Assembly: GCA_014964245.1 (NCBI GenBank)
Contig: JACVYH010000002.1
Span: 5,669,501 to 5,733,500, forward strand
Direction: 5' to 3'
Length of the DNA stretch: 64,000 nt
Source of the DNA: Nannizziopsis barbatae
Taxonomy: Eukaryota > Ascomycota > Eurotiomycetes > Onygenales > Nannizziopsiaceae
Shown: positions 24,153 to 35,572 of the stretch, piece by piece
Layout: each line of letters opens with the position of its first letter
How positions within the stretch are numbered: position 1 is the stretch's first letter
Position numbers and translations under genes: made by a program
Notes under the pieces: model-generated
What the model was told of the DNA's origin: nothing
Seen by the model: only the letters and a program-made list of their open reading frames with translations
The model's database searches: none

Positions 24153-24725
24153 CTAGGACGAGGTTTTTTGAACAAACTCGAGTAGGACTCTGTGAATCAC
24201 CTCCTCATCTTTCAAAAGCTCAAAAGCATCGCCAGTGCGAACGGTTGGGTAATCGATCAGAATCGTTTTACCGACATCTAAATAATAGAATCGGACATAG
24301 GTTCCAATAGCAACCGCTCCGTATAGAGTTTCTGCCGGTTGCTCCACGCGAACCAACGCAAAGTAGGCTGCGAGTTGATCAGCTGCCTCTCCCCATGTTG
24401 GGGTTTGGGTCTCGAAAAGAACGACTTTCTTCGAGATCGCATTCTTGATGCATCGAATAGCGATACCGGAATGCTGCTTAGACATGCCAGGCAGAGGTTG
24501 TTGTTCAATCTCTATACCATAGAGCTTGTCCTGGTCTTGGGTAAAGTAGTGGCGTAATGTATTGTTCCAAAAATTGTTTACCGCATTGTCTAGAGGCCCC
24601 GCATTCTGAAGCTCCTGGTAATAAAATTGAAGGATCGGCTCGCTTAAGTACTGAGGAACAGTCAGCGTAAACTAGAAGAAATGGAGTAATTAAAGACCCA
24701 CGTAAGACATATTGGCTACCTTCAT
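24153..24725 (-). CDS. Hypothetical fungal protein, 174 aa, possibly a gene remnant
   Basis: The model has a 6-nt first exon (ATG AAG, 24720-24725), a 48-nt intron (donor GTAGCC, acceptor TTCTAG) and exon 2 at 24153-24671. The protein reads MKFTLTVPQYLSEPILQFYY and later GIAIRCIKNAISKKVVLFETQTP and YGAVAIGTYVRFYYLD. This is the C-terminal part of a type of hypothetical protein frequent in filamentous fungi. Upstream, in the same spliced frame, lies an acidic stretch (EGTDIAKGEASDVINVAEGELSDED) that ends in TAG just before the ATG. A longer ancestral protein interrupted by a CAG-to-TAG change is therefore possible. No function is assigned. Confidence 0.45.
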
Positions 24726-25645
24726 CTATGTCCCTTCAGCAACGGAGGATCCCTTGTCTTCATCGGATAATTCTCCTTCGGCAACGTTGATGACATCAGA
24801 TGCCTCTCCTTTAGCAATGTCGGTCCCTTCACAACTAGAAGGGTTGTAGGGCCGTCAACGGTATAGATGGGCTGCCAGCCTGTCACCCATGGAAAAGGCG
24901 GACGTTCAAGGCAAACCGGACTTTTGGTAACCTGAACGGGATCTCGCGTGATCCCATCCTATAATTCGGTCCGAGCAATACCGTACTGCCGATACGATAT
25001 TTAATAGGACATAGCCCCGTTATTACAGTACTGTTACCGGAGTTTTAATTTTCCGTTCGCCCCATTCCGGATGCTCTAGACTTAATCAATACTAGCCTGT
25101 AAAATTAGGGACATTCGTAACCTTCCCTGCAAAGTTGAACTTCCTTGATTCTCACTGAGACATGACAACTCCGCACTGCTTGGATTTCTGTTGGAATCCA
25201 ATTACGCTCATCTCTTTTGATCAGTAGCAGTACTCGAACCTGTCACCCATCAAATGTTTTCAACTAACGCTCAGTGTTTTCCAAAATTACAGATGGAGGC
25301 AGTACCTACCGGGCTGCCAGAACCTGGCATGATCCACATGGATGAACCGGTTGGAGGCTTGTGTTTTTGAGCTGGCACGTGCTCGCGCCCTGCTCTCCTT
25401 ACCCAAGATGATACCCCCAGCTACTACGTATGTCGAACTATTCGAACTATTTGCACGATCCTACCTGGGGTTATCGTGACGTGTCCAAACACCCAAATGG
25501 TAATGGCACAAGGATGTAACCCTACCCGTTGGAATGAGGACCATGAGGTTATATATCTTTGCTCTTTCTGACGCCTCAGGCGCTTTCCGTTTTGATACGG
25601 GAATATTTGTTTCTCATCCCGGAATTAGCTTATTTTTTCCTCGAG
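24726..25645. other. Spacer upstream of the GH5 gene
   Basis: The first ~150 bp hold the acidic in-frame extension of the preceding minus-strand frame. The remainder is a promoter-like spacer without coding signal. Confidence 0.5.
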
Positions 25646-27238
25646 ATGCCGTTCAGCCTCCTTGCAGCCGTGCTGCTGCTAGCAGCTCCATTGGGCTTGC
25701 TGGCCCAGGATACCGAAGGCTGGTACAAGGCTCACCCAGGCATGTCCCGCGTCTCTCTGGTAAATCAAGAGACATTTCAACTCACGGACGAATTCGGCCG
25801 CACACGCTTTTTCCACGGTACCAATGCAATCATGAAGAGCCCACCGTGGTATCTGCAATCGGAATGGGTGCCAGGAATCACATCGTTTGGCGAACGGGAT
25901 GTTAAATACATACGGGAATTGGGAATGAACGTTGTGCGGTTGGGTCATAGTTGGGCTGGTGCTATGCCTGAGCGTAATCAGCTCAATCAAACTTGGTTTG
26001 ATATCATGCAGAAACAGACCAAGCTTGCTGAGGATCATGGTATCTATATTTTGGTGGATGCGCATCAGGATCTCCTGGCCAGGCAAAATTGTGGCAATGG
26101 TGCGCCAGATGTAAGTGGAGCAAGTACTTGCACTATTAGCATGATTTGTACTGATATAATCTTGTAGTGGGCTGTCAAAAGTAGCTGGTTACCAAAGTGG
26201 CTGCGTTACCCATTCCCTTTCAAGTTGGAGTCATTCCCTGAGAATTCAATGGGCATCCCCACTCCATGGTCAATCTGTAACACGGTTACCTGGGGCCCAA
26301 CTTATATGACACCTTCAGTGGGTGGTGCATTTGAAAAGTTATACAATAACTATGATGGACTAGCAGATTCATTTGCCGCATTCTGGACAAAGCTGGCATC
26401 TACATATGCCCAGTCAGCTAATGTGGTTGGATATGATCTGCTGAATGAGCCTTGGGTTGGTGATGCATGGAAGTACCCGTGGCGGCTTATACCAGGCGTT
26501 GCAGACCACGAGGTCATAGAGCCATTCATGAACCGTATCTCTAAAGCAATCCGCACTGTTGACAATGATACACTCATCTGGTTTGAAGGAGCCACTATGG
26601 ATATCTTGTCAGGCTACCGCGAAGCCCCTCTTGGTCAGGGCTCCAAATCAGTGCAATCATACCATTATTACAGACCACCCCAGTTAGGATCTATCTATGA
26701 CACAATTTACAACCGTCAGAAGGATAGTAGGCGTCTAAAGTGTGGTGGTGTGCTAACCGAATTCTGGTTCAGAATGGGCAATCCTAAGTCGATGGATGAA
26801 CTTGCAACACACCTAAAGGCGACTGATGAAAAGATGGTCTCATGGATGGGTTGGACGTATAACTATCTATATCAAGGCTGGACAGGGAATCCAGACGTCC
26901 GAACACGAAGCACCAACGATACTACTGGCGTACCTTACCCCGAGCTTGTGAAGCACTACAGTCGTCCCTACCCTGCTGCCGTTGCCGGCAATCCGAAGAG
27001 CTACGGTTGGGATGAGAACACAGGTACCTTCAAACTGCAGTTTACAGCTGATCCACAAATCGAAGCACCGACCGAGATCATGTTATCCCCAATAAAGTTC
27101 CCCGATGGCTACAGTGTTCAGATTACACCCGAGGGTAGTTTGAAGCAGTACAAACGCGATGATCGCACCCTGGCTTTGTTCACATCCGACAGCATCAAGA
27201 CCTTGACTGATATATCCGTCGTCATCATTAAGAACTGA
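25646..27238 (+). CDS. Secreted glycoside hydrolase family 5, endoglycoceramidase-like
   Basis: Two exons (25646-26110, 26168-27238) give 511 residues. A signal peptide is clear: MPFSLLAAVLLLAAPLGLLA, then QDTEGWY. GH5 hallmarks follow: FFHGTNAIMKSPPWY, the strand GMNVVRLGHSWAG, ILVDAHQDLLAR, the acid/base Glu in VGYDLLNEPWVGD (about residue 248), LIWFEGAT, HYYRPPQ, and the nucleophile Glu in GGVLTEFWFRMG (about residue 352). A C-terminal beta-sandwich-like region runs from about 430. The order and the DAHQD/NEPW/TEFW set match endoglycoceramidases, which release the whole glycan from glycosylceramides; steryl-beta-glucosidases of the Egh/Sgl branch are the main alternative. Probable substrates are fungal or host glucosyl/galactosylceramides or sterol glucosides. 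Confidence 0.86.
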
Positions 27239-27489
27239 CTGTTCAGATAAGTAGCTAGTTCTTCTACTCTTTCGTGTATCTAACTACAATGGATTCATTA
27301 TTATGAGAAACGTTTCAATGTCATCGCGACAGAGGAGAATGGGGATGTGCCCGTCGGGCGACAAGCCTTTGGCCATTCCGAGGCCCTAAAACGGCTGAGG
27401 CATCTTTGAGGCACCGAAAATTGGCAACTTACAAGTTTGAGGGTGTTAATCTTCGATTGCAATCAGAGTTTCTCTGAAAACGGGTCATA

Positions 27490-28015
27490 CAGTTCTTCGT
27501 CAACGGTTCCCGCAACCCTTCGGTATCCCTCTTATTAGCCCTTGTTCTAAACCTCTTGAACTAATCATTGACCTACCTTAAAAAACTTCTAGAACTTCTA
27601 GAGATACCCTTTGAGTCAAAGGATATCTATGAGGTTCGAGAAAGGGCAGTCTTAAGGACTATCTTTAAGATCTGTGAAGGGTCAACAGCAGGAGTTGCTG
27701 AAACTTTTGACGAGGGACTGTAAATGTGTGCGACGGACAACCCCGGCTTTCGCCGCCATCAGAAGCTGATAGCTCTGGAGCTTGTTGATACAGTCTCGTC
27801 GAAGATTTCCACAACCCTCAGTGATTATTGTTATCCTTAACGGACCTTAAGAATGATCCTCAAAACTGCCTGATTGAAGCTCATGCATACCCTTGACTTA
27901 TGGGATATCTCCAAGAGGTTGTTCAGCGTAGGTTAAGGATTGTATACAGGGTTAGCACAAGGACCGATAAGAAGGATACTAAAGGGTTGCAGAGACTGTT
28001 GATGAAGCTCTTTGC
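27490..28015. repeat. Three decayed copies of a dispersed repeat core
   Basis: A core of the form GGGTTGCnGnnnCTTTTGACGAAG occurs inverted at 27490-27520 and direct at 27691-27720 and 27983-28010. In one frame it reads like VAxTFDEAL, preceded in copy two by IFKICEGSTAG. The same core recurs at 39.8, 52.1 and 54.7-54.9 kb. Dispersion, mixed orientation and interrupting stops suggest relics of one transposon family. The class is not determined. Confidence 0.55.
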
Positions 28016-29679
28016 CTGCAAGTGCCGCCATGGATCTCGTTTTCATATACATACGAGATCCCAGATTCTTTTTCAATGTCGTTGAGAATACTTATCTTTT
28101 TTCAATTGTCTAATTAAAATGGCTCCTGTTTCTTGCTCTTGATTTCTTTCCAAAACCATTGAATACACAATCTGCTCGCAAGCAATGGCTTAGCTCTCCA
28201 CAGTTCGAGCAATTACCTTAAGAGTGTATTCAGTTCACGTGACTAGCCATCTAAGGCGGCGAGGCACCCAACCAATCAAAACGCACGCAGCTCGATAGTC
28301 TCGGCCTAGCGCGAGACTTGGCACTTCTGAGGCGTGTATCTTCCCACCAAAAATTCTGCGTGGTGGTACTCCGTACTCCGGTGGATGATCCACGCTAACG
28401 CGGAATCCTCCCTTTCAGGAGGAAAGGACCGCTCGGCGCTCAACAACATGTCGGACCGGCCACCCTCTCTACCTTCCTAATAATCCTCTACCTAACTCCT
28501 TGGGACACTGACACTGTTCAGACCTCTGCCATCCCACATGTCTTCAAGTGACCAACCTTACGAGTAAATCACGGTCGGCTCCTATTCCGTACTCAATTTA
28601 ATGTGCGTATTATCAAATCTAGCGAGTCTGTCTGCATCTGATACTAACTTATATATACGGAGTATATGGAACAGATTCCGCCACGATACGCTCTGCTACT
28701 GTGAGAGCTGCCGGGACAAGACTGCAGAGAAAGGACCAGGGGTTGCACCTACTTATACTGACCTTAGTAATCATCACTTTAACTGTTCGATTCGGAATGC
28801 TGAGTTTGTCGGCCGATTCCTGTTCGCAGTTCAATGTTGGACTTAAAAGTTATATCTCATCGACAGGATCTTCTGAACATCAGAACAAGTTTAAGCAGCA
28901 GTTACTCGATTAACATGGTAGCATGAAACAAGAAGAGCTGATACGAGTGGGCTTCCCTGATTTGCTAGGTGGTGGGAACAAATATTCACTTAAACAAAAA
29001 CAGACACTCATGGCGGTAGCTCGATCATGGGGTGACTGGGGCAAAATCTGTTAAAGCTCTCCTTTTTTTCAACAAGATGATGGATGCTTGGGTATAGATG
29101 GGGCAAATTTGATACCAAAAAAGGAATGGAAGCAAGTGTGCAAATTGTTGAAAGCCTGGTATGATCAAAGGCGGATTCAAGGTTAATACCAAAGCAGGTA
29201 TATTTGAACCTGTCAAACCAGTTGATTATCGAGGTAACCCAGCTAACTAATGATAGATTTTACTCTTGGGTCCTTAAGTTATTGAGACTTTTGACTCTTG
29301 AGCATTTTTTATATCAAATCTCCCAATTCTGGGACACCGGAGCCCCTGAGGAAGTACTGAAAATCCTTTATCAAGAGTCTTCCCGACCTGGAACCATTCT
29401 TTCAAGTATGAGATCACCAACCCCTGAGTTTATTCTTCAAGCTGTCCCAAGAAGCCTGAAAAGGGTATTGTTTGATTATCAGGACATTGTTAAAGCCTTG
29501 GTCAAGCAATACCAGCGCGTATACACAATGGCTCTGTATTTTATAGCACATAGTTAGGTCACCGGGCCAGAAGCTCCATTAGACGGAATGACGGGGCCGG
29601 CAATTTACAGTTCCCAATTTGGAAGTACCCGCACCACCCACGGCCCCACCTGGTTTCTATGGAGATTCAAGGTTCTTTT

Positions 29680-29728
29680 CTTCTTCCTCTACTTCTTCTT
29701 CTTCTTCTTCGTCGTCGTCGTCTTCGAA
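29680..29728. repeat. Trinucleotide (TTC)n/(TCG)n microsatellite
   Basis: A run of TTC repeats grades into TCG repeats. On the plus strand it would encode poly-Ser and on the minus strand poly-Arg, but neither surrounding frame is convincing as a gene. It lies about 80 bp before the telomere-like repeats. Confidence 0.8.
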
Positions 29729-29803
29729 CTTTAGTACCACGATTGAAATCATCGCGCCTACGACTCAATCCACCCCTTTTCATCGGCGAATATACGATTA
29801 GAG

Positions 29804-29828
29804 TTAGGGTTAGGGATAGGAATAGGGA
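29804..29828 (+). repeat. Short interstitial telomere-like sequence
   Basis: Two perfect TTAGGG units are followed by degenerate units (ATAGGA, ATAGGG). TTAGGG is the telomere unit of filamentous ascomycetes. The tract is too short to show former telomere status by itself. Confidence 0.6.
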
Positions 29829-30074
29829 TTCTGTTACCGCTTTTGCGTTAGCGGTTCTGTTGATTCCCAACAGATTCTTCAGTTGTTGACACACCCAGGC
29901 TATATTCTATTCCCACCCGAGCTCATATCACGTCAAGGAAGTTGTCCAATGAGGCAAATATGATTTTATAACGCGAAACAGAAACTTCACTGTTCCAAAG
30001 CACGGGGTTCACACGGGTTCACTCACACACGCAGTATTTATTTCCCTCTGACTAGGCGCTACCATACGACAGAA

Positions 30075-32483
30075 TGCACGGGAGTCATTTGCACAGGCAA
30101 TGTGTTACCCTCTGCCCAGTTCGCGCGACCAGAAAGCACCTTCTACGGATTTTTTGGATGCGTGTTGTGTGGTTACGACATAGATGGGGACGGTGAAGCC
30201 ATTCCAGCTTGGGCGAAGGAGTATCGCGCAAGTAAGTCTGAGAGCAAGTATCGTAGTATGTACATACAGTACATAAAAACGCTGACATTCAACTAGTCTA
30301 CCCAAGCTCTAACGGTGATTCTATATCCGGCGTAGGTCGTTATGATTATCCGGACCTGACTGACTGGTACGCTCCATCTGACCCCGCTGTGCACTGGAGT
30401 AACCTCCCTCGGTATCAATCCGGATATGCCGACCCCTACCAGGTATATGTGCCACTCGGTAAGGGAAACGAACGGCATGCGATTGTTATACATGATGCTT
30501 GTTGGAATATTCTCCGGAAAGCCTTCGAATCCAAACCTATTCCCTTGACACGGTTGCTCGAAGCTTGCCTTTCGCTGCCCGCTGGCGCTGCATGCTGGCA
30601 AAATGCGTACGGCGTAGTGTGCCCATCCTTGGACATGGAGCCTTGTTCTCCCTGGCACCACTTGCTTACAGAGGAGTACAAGCGTCTTCAGCCGAATGGC
30701 GACTTCAACCCGTACCGTATTCCGGAGTTCTCTGATATTTTACGGCTGCCATCCGAGACGTTCAAGATGCCAGAGATTCCAACACCAACAGGGAACGACT
30801 GCTTCTCAATATTTCCTTGGGAGATACTGGAGAAAATAGCCATTAGCTTGAGTGTCGTGGATGTGTGTAATCTTGTTACAGCATCAGAGACCTTTTTTCC
30901 AATCTTTACTAGTCAGACCTTCTGGGCCTCAAGATTCGAACCTACTCGTGATTGCGACTTTTTCTTTGAGAAAAGGAACTGCAGAGAGCCTAGAAACTGG
31001 CTTGCTTTATATCTAGCCATCAAAAATTCAAGAAGTCCTGGCTTGAAGAATAGGAGACGAGTTTGGGGATTGGCTCAAACTGTCAAGAGTTCTATATGCT
31101 CACGTCTTGATGAAACGGTTCTCTCTTCGCGCACCCACCTGAGTATGAGACAGTTGGTATGGAACGATGTGGCAGGCGATATCTACGAACAAAGGATTCG
31201 TCCACCGACTTTATTCCGTAATGGCTGCCGTTTACTTCGAAAACAATGTACCGCGATACCCAGGCCACTCTCCAAACTCGCTTTCTCAACAATTTCTCTC
31301 TATGGCATCGAAATAGTAACTGGCATACGTTTCGTGTCTTGCTCTACTGATGACATTTGTTTGGGGTATGTGACTAGCCCGGAACAGTTTCTAGAAATCA
31401 CAGAACTACATGGGTTCATTCTGGCCGTCGGGCCATGTGGCATCCAAGCGATCAAGGCTCTAGGGCGTGATGGATTCACTTCTAGGTGGTTTGGCAACGC
31501 GAAGGATATACCAGTGACGCAGCGCCTTACAGGCTTTAACGAGATCGCTGCTTTAGAAGTCGGTTTAGATGTGAGTCTAATTTTGTCGACTATGTCGAAT
31601 ATCTTCAGTAACTTGACTGACGATAGCAGGGCTACAAAATTGTCAGTATGGCGGCAGCATGGTCAAAGATACCTAGTCCGGTAGCCAATCGGCGGAATTT
31701 GCGCGTTAGAGGACTGTGGTATCCTGATATACCTGAAAACGACACAGACCTAAATAAAAATTCCTTCACTGGCCAAAATTTTGTGACGACTGAATATCAC
31801 CCACTGGCCTGGGTTCGATTCGGGGGCCCCAATGGTGCCTACCTCAAGTCGCTTACCGAGATTCGCGTCAACTTCGGCCACCATTCTATTGAATTTTGTT
31901 ATAACGGCATCGAAAGTATTCCTCGACGAAATTGCATTCTAGGCTGCCAAAGGATGAACGGTTTCTCAGACACCATAAGTTTTCTTATCGACGGCGCCGG
32001 AGGAGAAATAATTCAGTCAATTCATGTCCATACTAGCAAACACTTATTCAAAACTCCGCTTCGAGATTGGCAGCCTGGCAGCTTGCTGTCGTCCAAGGTT
32101 CGTGATTCTTTACTATATTGCTACTCCGATTTGCAATCACTAATATGCGTGATTTGATATCATGTAATAAAAGCAGGTTACAACTAATCGCGGTCGATCA
32201 CATCATTTTAAAAACCCACTGGATCGAGGGCCTAACGCTCCTTCGACTCCCCTACAAATCACCCCTGGCACTACCATAACAGGTCTTTATGCGAAGCTAG
32301 TACGTTGCACCAAATGAAATTCAATATAGGAAGCTAATTTTGAACAACAAGGATGGCGTGCGGGGCTTCGACAGCCTTGGTGTCATTGGTGTCATTTCTG
32401 AAGTATTGAACCAAACTAGCAGGAAGCGGAAAGCGAGTGAACTTGAGAGCAACAGGATCATGAATCTTCGAGTCCCTATGTAA
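30075..32483 (+). CDS. F-box domain protein of a large fungal family
   Basis: At least five exons: a first exon ending at 30231 (its start is unresolved; 30075 is approximate), 30297-31570, 31630-32097, 32177-32299 and 32352-32483. Phases agree from 30231 onward. The protein starts with a Cys-containing segment (FFGCVLCGYDIDGD), followed by ACWNILRKAF, an F-box near 30800-30910 (FSIFPWEILEKIAISLSVVDVCNLV), WASRFEPTRDCDFFFEKR, and a C-terminal beta-rich region ending GVRGFDSLGVIGVISEVL. This order matches the large Pezizomycotina F-box family thought to supply substrates to SCF ubiquitin ligases. No ATG was found in the first-exon frame, so either a further small 5' exon exists or the gene is 5'-truncated. 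The last intron (GTACGT...AACAAG) restores the typical C terminus. Confidence 0.78.
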
Positions 32484-33490
32484 CTTATCAATCATATCAA
32501 TATCCCGGAAGCACCGGTAATCACTAGGTACCTACATTGGCATCCATCTCATTTCTTGCAACTTTTGGGGGGGTTTCGGTCAGTCTTTCCGCGCCCTAGC
32601 GGCGCTTACGAAGCCAAACTGTCTTCAATAACTAACTAACTATGGACTTAATCTGAGAATTGGCAAGCGGACGTCCCTCACAGCTATATGTATGTAGTAT
32701 TGACTAGTCCTACATAGGGTTTTCGTTTGCCAGCTCCCTCTCCTAGCAAACTTGGAAGCAGATGTGCGTACTCACTTCCTTTTGCTGACCCGATGCCCTT
32801 TGCTGCGAAATTATCATTTTTTGCAAAGTGCGAGGACTAAACTCCGGGCGATGGAGAATGTCTTTTACGCTGAAACTGAGTAGCACCATGTAAGGACACT
32901 TCAAGGCAAAATTTCAGAAGAGAGGACAAGCCGCAGGGAGTTTCAATAACCCAGTGTCAGACTACACTTCGCTATATATTAACGTTGTCCACTCCGTAGC
33001 CGCTGGGAATCAGCATAATCTCGATGCATCCGGAACATAGTTCACACAAGTTGTTGCATCGCTGGAATCGGTGTTGAATCTCGAGTAACTGGCTAGGTTT
33101 AGGTGGCTATCGACTACCTCAAGATCTTATAAAGGCGGAATTCCTGGATGACATATTCTCCAATCGTCGAATACCTACCTCGCAAACAGATACACTCACT
33201 CTCCCACATTCTTTCTCCATCAAAAGGGGGTTAAAGTGGATTTGATGAGGTATCTACGCCTGGAAAGGTATGCTCATATAGACAAAATAGATTCATGTCA
33301 GAGGTATACATACAGGATATTGGGATATCTAGCCACTTCTTTTTCTCTAGGCCTTGGCCGAGAGAGGACATTCTCTTTTTGGCTCACTTGGCTACTGCGA
33401 CAATTCGGCCAGACTTTGCATCTTCTCACTCCGTGCGGTAACCATGTACTGACTGGTCGTCTCGAGGAGACGACACAATCAGAAATCCCT
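32484..33490. other. Spacer, no gene recognised
   Basis: About 1 kb. It contains a short CTAACTAACTA run near 32630 and no coding signal that could be supported. Confidence 0.5.
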
Positions 33491-33760
33491 TCACTGGGCT
33501 ACCAAGCTCTTCCCGCCGAAGCCAATAACCTCAGGACTACTAATCCCCTCCTCCAGCCCCTTCAACACAGTTGCCCTGAAAACTTCCTTACTCTTGTCAA
33601 AAGATATCGTCTCCCAGTAATGAGCCATGTAGACTCCTTTATGACTGAAGAGCACCAGCATTGTGCAGCCACACAGCTCTGAGGCTCCTATCATGAGCTT
33701 CTCTGAGTCCATAAATCGATAAAATTTGGCTGTGTTGATGTCCACAACCCCATGACCCCA
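33491..33760 (-). pseudogene. Fragment of a fungal protein with GVYMAHYW motif
   Basis: An 84-codon minus frame reads MDINTAKFYRFMDSEKLMIG, then ASELCGCTMLVLFSHKGVYMAHYWETISFD. The Cys-Gly-Cys plus GVYMAHYWE block is a C-terminal module I know from uncharacterised, often secreted, fungal proteins. No N-terminal part is attached in frame. The similar block at 47.4 kb (GVYMAHYWQSIVF) shows a second fragment in the window. Probably a remnant. Confidence 0.5.
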
Positions 33761-33856
33761 TACTGTCCGCTAATACCCCTCAACCTCCATTGTCTGATAT
33801 AAATCAATGGCATTTTCCATCTTTTAAAAAGTGTGATGGTGGTCACAACAAACATC

Positions 33857-34453
33857 CTAAGTACTTTCGTTAGCCGCCAAATCACTAGGATATCGAAGTA
33901 CTTGCATGGACTCACCAGAACAATCAAGACCTCCTGGAGAGCCCCGGAACGCACAGCTTGTATACAACACAGTCCACCATTCCATTTGGCGGAGCAGTGG
34001 AACTTTATGGGGCCTCTTCTGAGTGAACTGAACAGCCCCGGAATGGTAAACACCGGTGCGACACTCATCACACTCCTGACCAGGAGGCGGAGCTTGGCCT
34101 TCTTGGGTGATGATAAGTCCCTCGCGGTACTGAGTACGGCCCAATGCGCAAACAGATCTGATATTATCAGGCTCAGGATGGAGCACTGTGTATCCCGAAG
34201 ACTTGTTTTTATGCAGTTCTCAGAGAAATCTTTGAAACGAATCAGGAGAAGAAGGCTGTACCATGTCTCAATTGAACATACATGATGCCCGCTCGTTCCC
34301 GTTCATCAGAGGCTTGGGCTTGGGTCTCTCTACCGCCTTTTCACCTTTCCATTTGGTCCACGTGCGTCCTCGAACCTCTGCGGCCCAGGTCTTGGCCTTC
34401 ATGTCCCATTCTGCCTTTAGCCTTGTATTTGATACTTGATTAGCAAGTGACAT
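33857..34453 (-). pseudogene. Frameshifted remnant of a DUF3716-like zinc-ribbon protein
   Basis: Going down the minus strand: a basic segment (34453-34268, with KTWAAEVRGRTWTKWKGEK), then a frame carrying APPPGQECDECRTG, and finally SCAFRGSPGGLDCSGE. In DUF3716 proteins the pattern is CxxC...(G)GxCxNCxF...C. Here the expected middle block NGGLC appears only in a neighbouring frame (34071-33691), so the domain is broken by at least one indel pair. No intact start or continuous frame was found. Confidence 0.5.
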
Positions 34454-35519
34454 CTAGAGGTCTAATACCTCCTCTCTCTCTGTAACTCTCTTGCTGTAAC
34501 TCTCTCGAAACAATTTTTTTTGCGTGCGACAAACGGGCAGAACAAAGACCTATTTTAGGCGCTTTTCGGCAAAAGAAGAACTACATATAAATTAGCTTTT
34601 ATCCTCATATATAAAAACCGATATTCCGAGTGTGATGACCCGTTTTTCGGCTCCTTCTCGTTCTCTAATAGTCCTGTAGGACCTTAAAGAAAGACATGAT
34701 AAACGTCTGCTCACCTTGGAGTTTCTCTTTGACAGCTTTAGGAGGCTCCTGTTTCTGTAGCCTCTCCTTGAGTACGCTAAGGCGTACTTTTTATCGGAGG
34801 ATCTCGGGCTCTTTAGCTCTAATTGCTCTTTTGAGCCTATCTATCTCTGCTTGCTACCAAAGCAAAACACATAATTATCAGTAAAAGCCTTATGTAATAG
34901 TGATAGATTTACTCACCATATCTTTGATTGACTCTGGATTCTTATTATGATTGTGCTCTCTACTTACCCTCTGTTGAGGGGTGATTGCTGATTGCTGAAT
35001 AAATATACTCGAGGGAACTTTAGTGATTGTCTATGGCCTGAGTATCAGTAATCTTGAAATATCCTACTGACAGGGCTAATAGCAATTGGTAGGAAATACT
35101 TACTTGACGCCTCTTTTTCTCGAAAAATAAGAAGGAATATCGAAGAACTGAAGAATAGTGATGCTCAATTAGGAGACCAGATTCAAAGCTCTTTCAAATG
35201 TATTTATCCAACGGTCTACCTACCTATACTCCAGGGCGGAGGGTGAGTCGAAAAGGTAGTTGCGAGGTGCTTGGAAGAAGGAGGAAGGAGGATGGGGGAA
35301 GCTGGGGTTTATATACCTTCCCTTCGCACTAGAACACTTGCTCTCCTGCTCTGAGTATAGTGAGGTCTTTCACTGTTGTCGGTTTTAGCCTCACTTTGCT
35401 GTGAGTTGAACCTCACTTGCTGATGAGATTCGCTATATATCGCATAACCAAGTAGGCTGGAAGAGAACACCCTCTCTCGACCAAAATGAGCAAGGAATAA
35501 GTGGCTAGGACTCCTAGCA
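34454..35519. other. Gene-poor tract with dispersed repeat copy
   Basis: About 1.1 kb. It contains one copy of an intron-bearing dispersed sequence at 34815-34947, listed separately. The rest, including short frames at 34696 (+) and 35309 (-), is unassigned. Confidence 0.5.
34815..34947 (-). repeat. Dispersed intron-containing gene relic, copy 1
   Basis: Read on the minus strand, NPESIKDM is followed by a 63-nt intron (34854-34916, GTGAGT...GGTAG) and then QAEIDRLKRAI. The same exon-intron-exon block recurs at 48668-48798 on the plus strand with only scattered substitutions. Downstream of the block the frame soon meets a stop. The parent gene family is not identified. Confidence 0.6.
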
Positions 35520-35572
35520 TCGTCCTGTGTGTATAATCCTGGCACTATGTGTAATAATATCAGGGCCACAAT
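35508..35572. repeat. Direct repeat, copy 1
   Basis: About 65 bp containing CCTAGCATCGTCCTGTGTGT and then CACTATGTGTAATAATATCA, repeated at 36381-36443 with a few changes. It marks the 3' edge (gene sense) of the decayed protease-like copy. Confidence 0.65.

Larger units (their letters stand above)
27239..30000. other. Gene-poor tract with repeat relics
   Basis: About 2.8 kb with no intact gene. It contains three copies of a short recurrent core (27490-28015), TACTCCGTA/TACGGAGTA motifs at 28367 and 28656, an unassigned 117-codon frame (29204-29557), a TTC/TCG trinucleotide tract (29680-29728) and a telomere-like stretch at 29804-29828. Confidence 0.55.

Noticed and set aside
29204..29557. 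117-codon plus frame (APEEVLKILYQESSRPGTIL)
   Set aside because: Composition is compatible with coding, but no start context, no partner exons and no known family; it may be a remnant.
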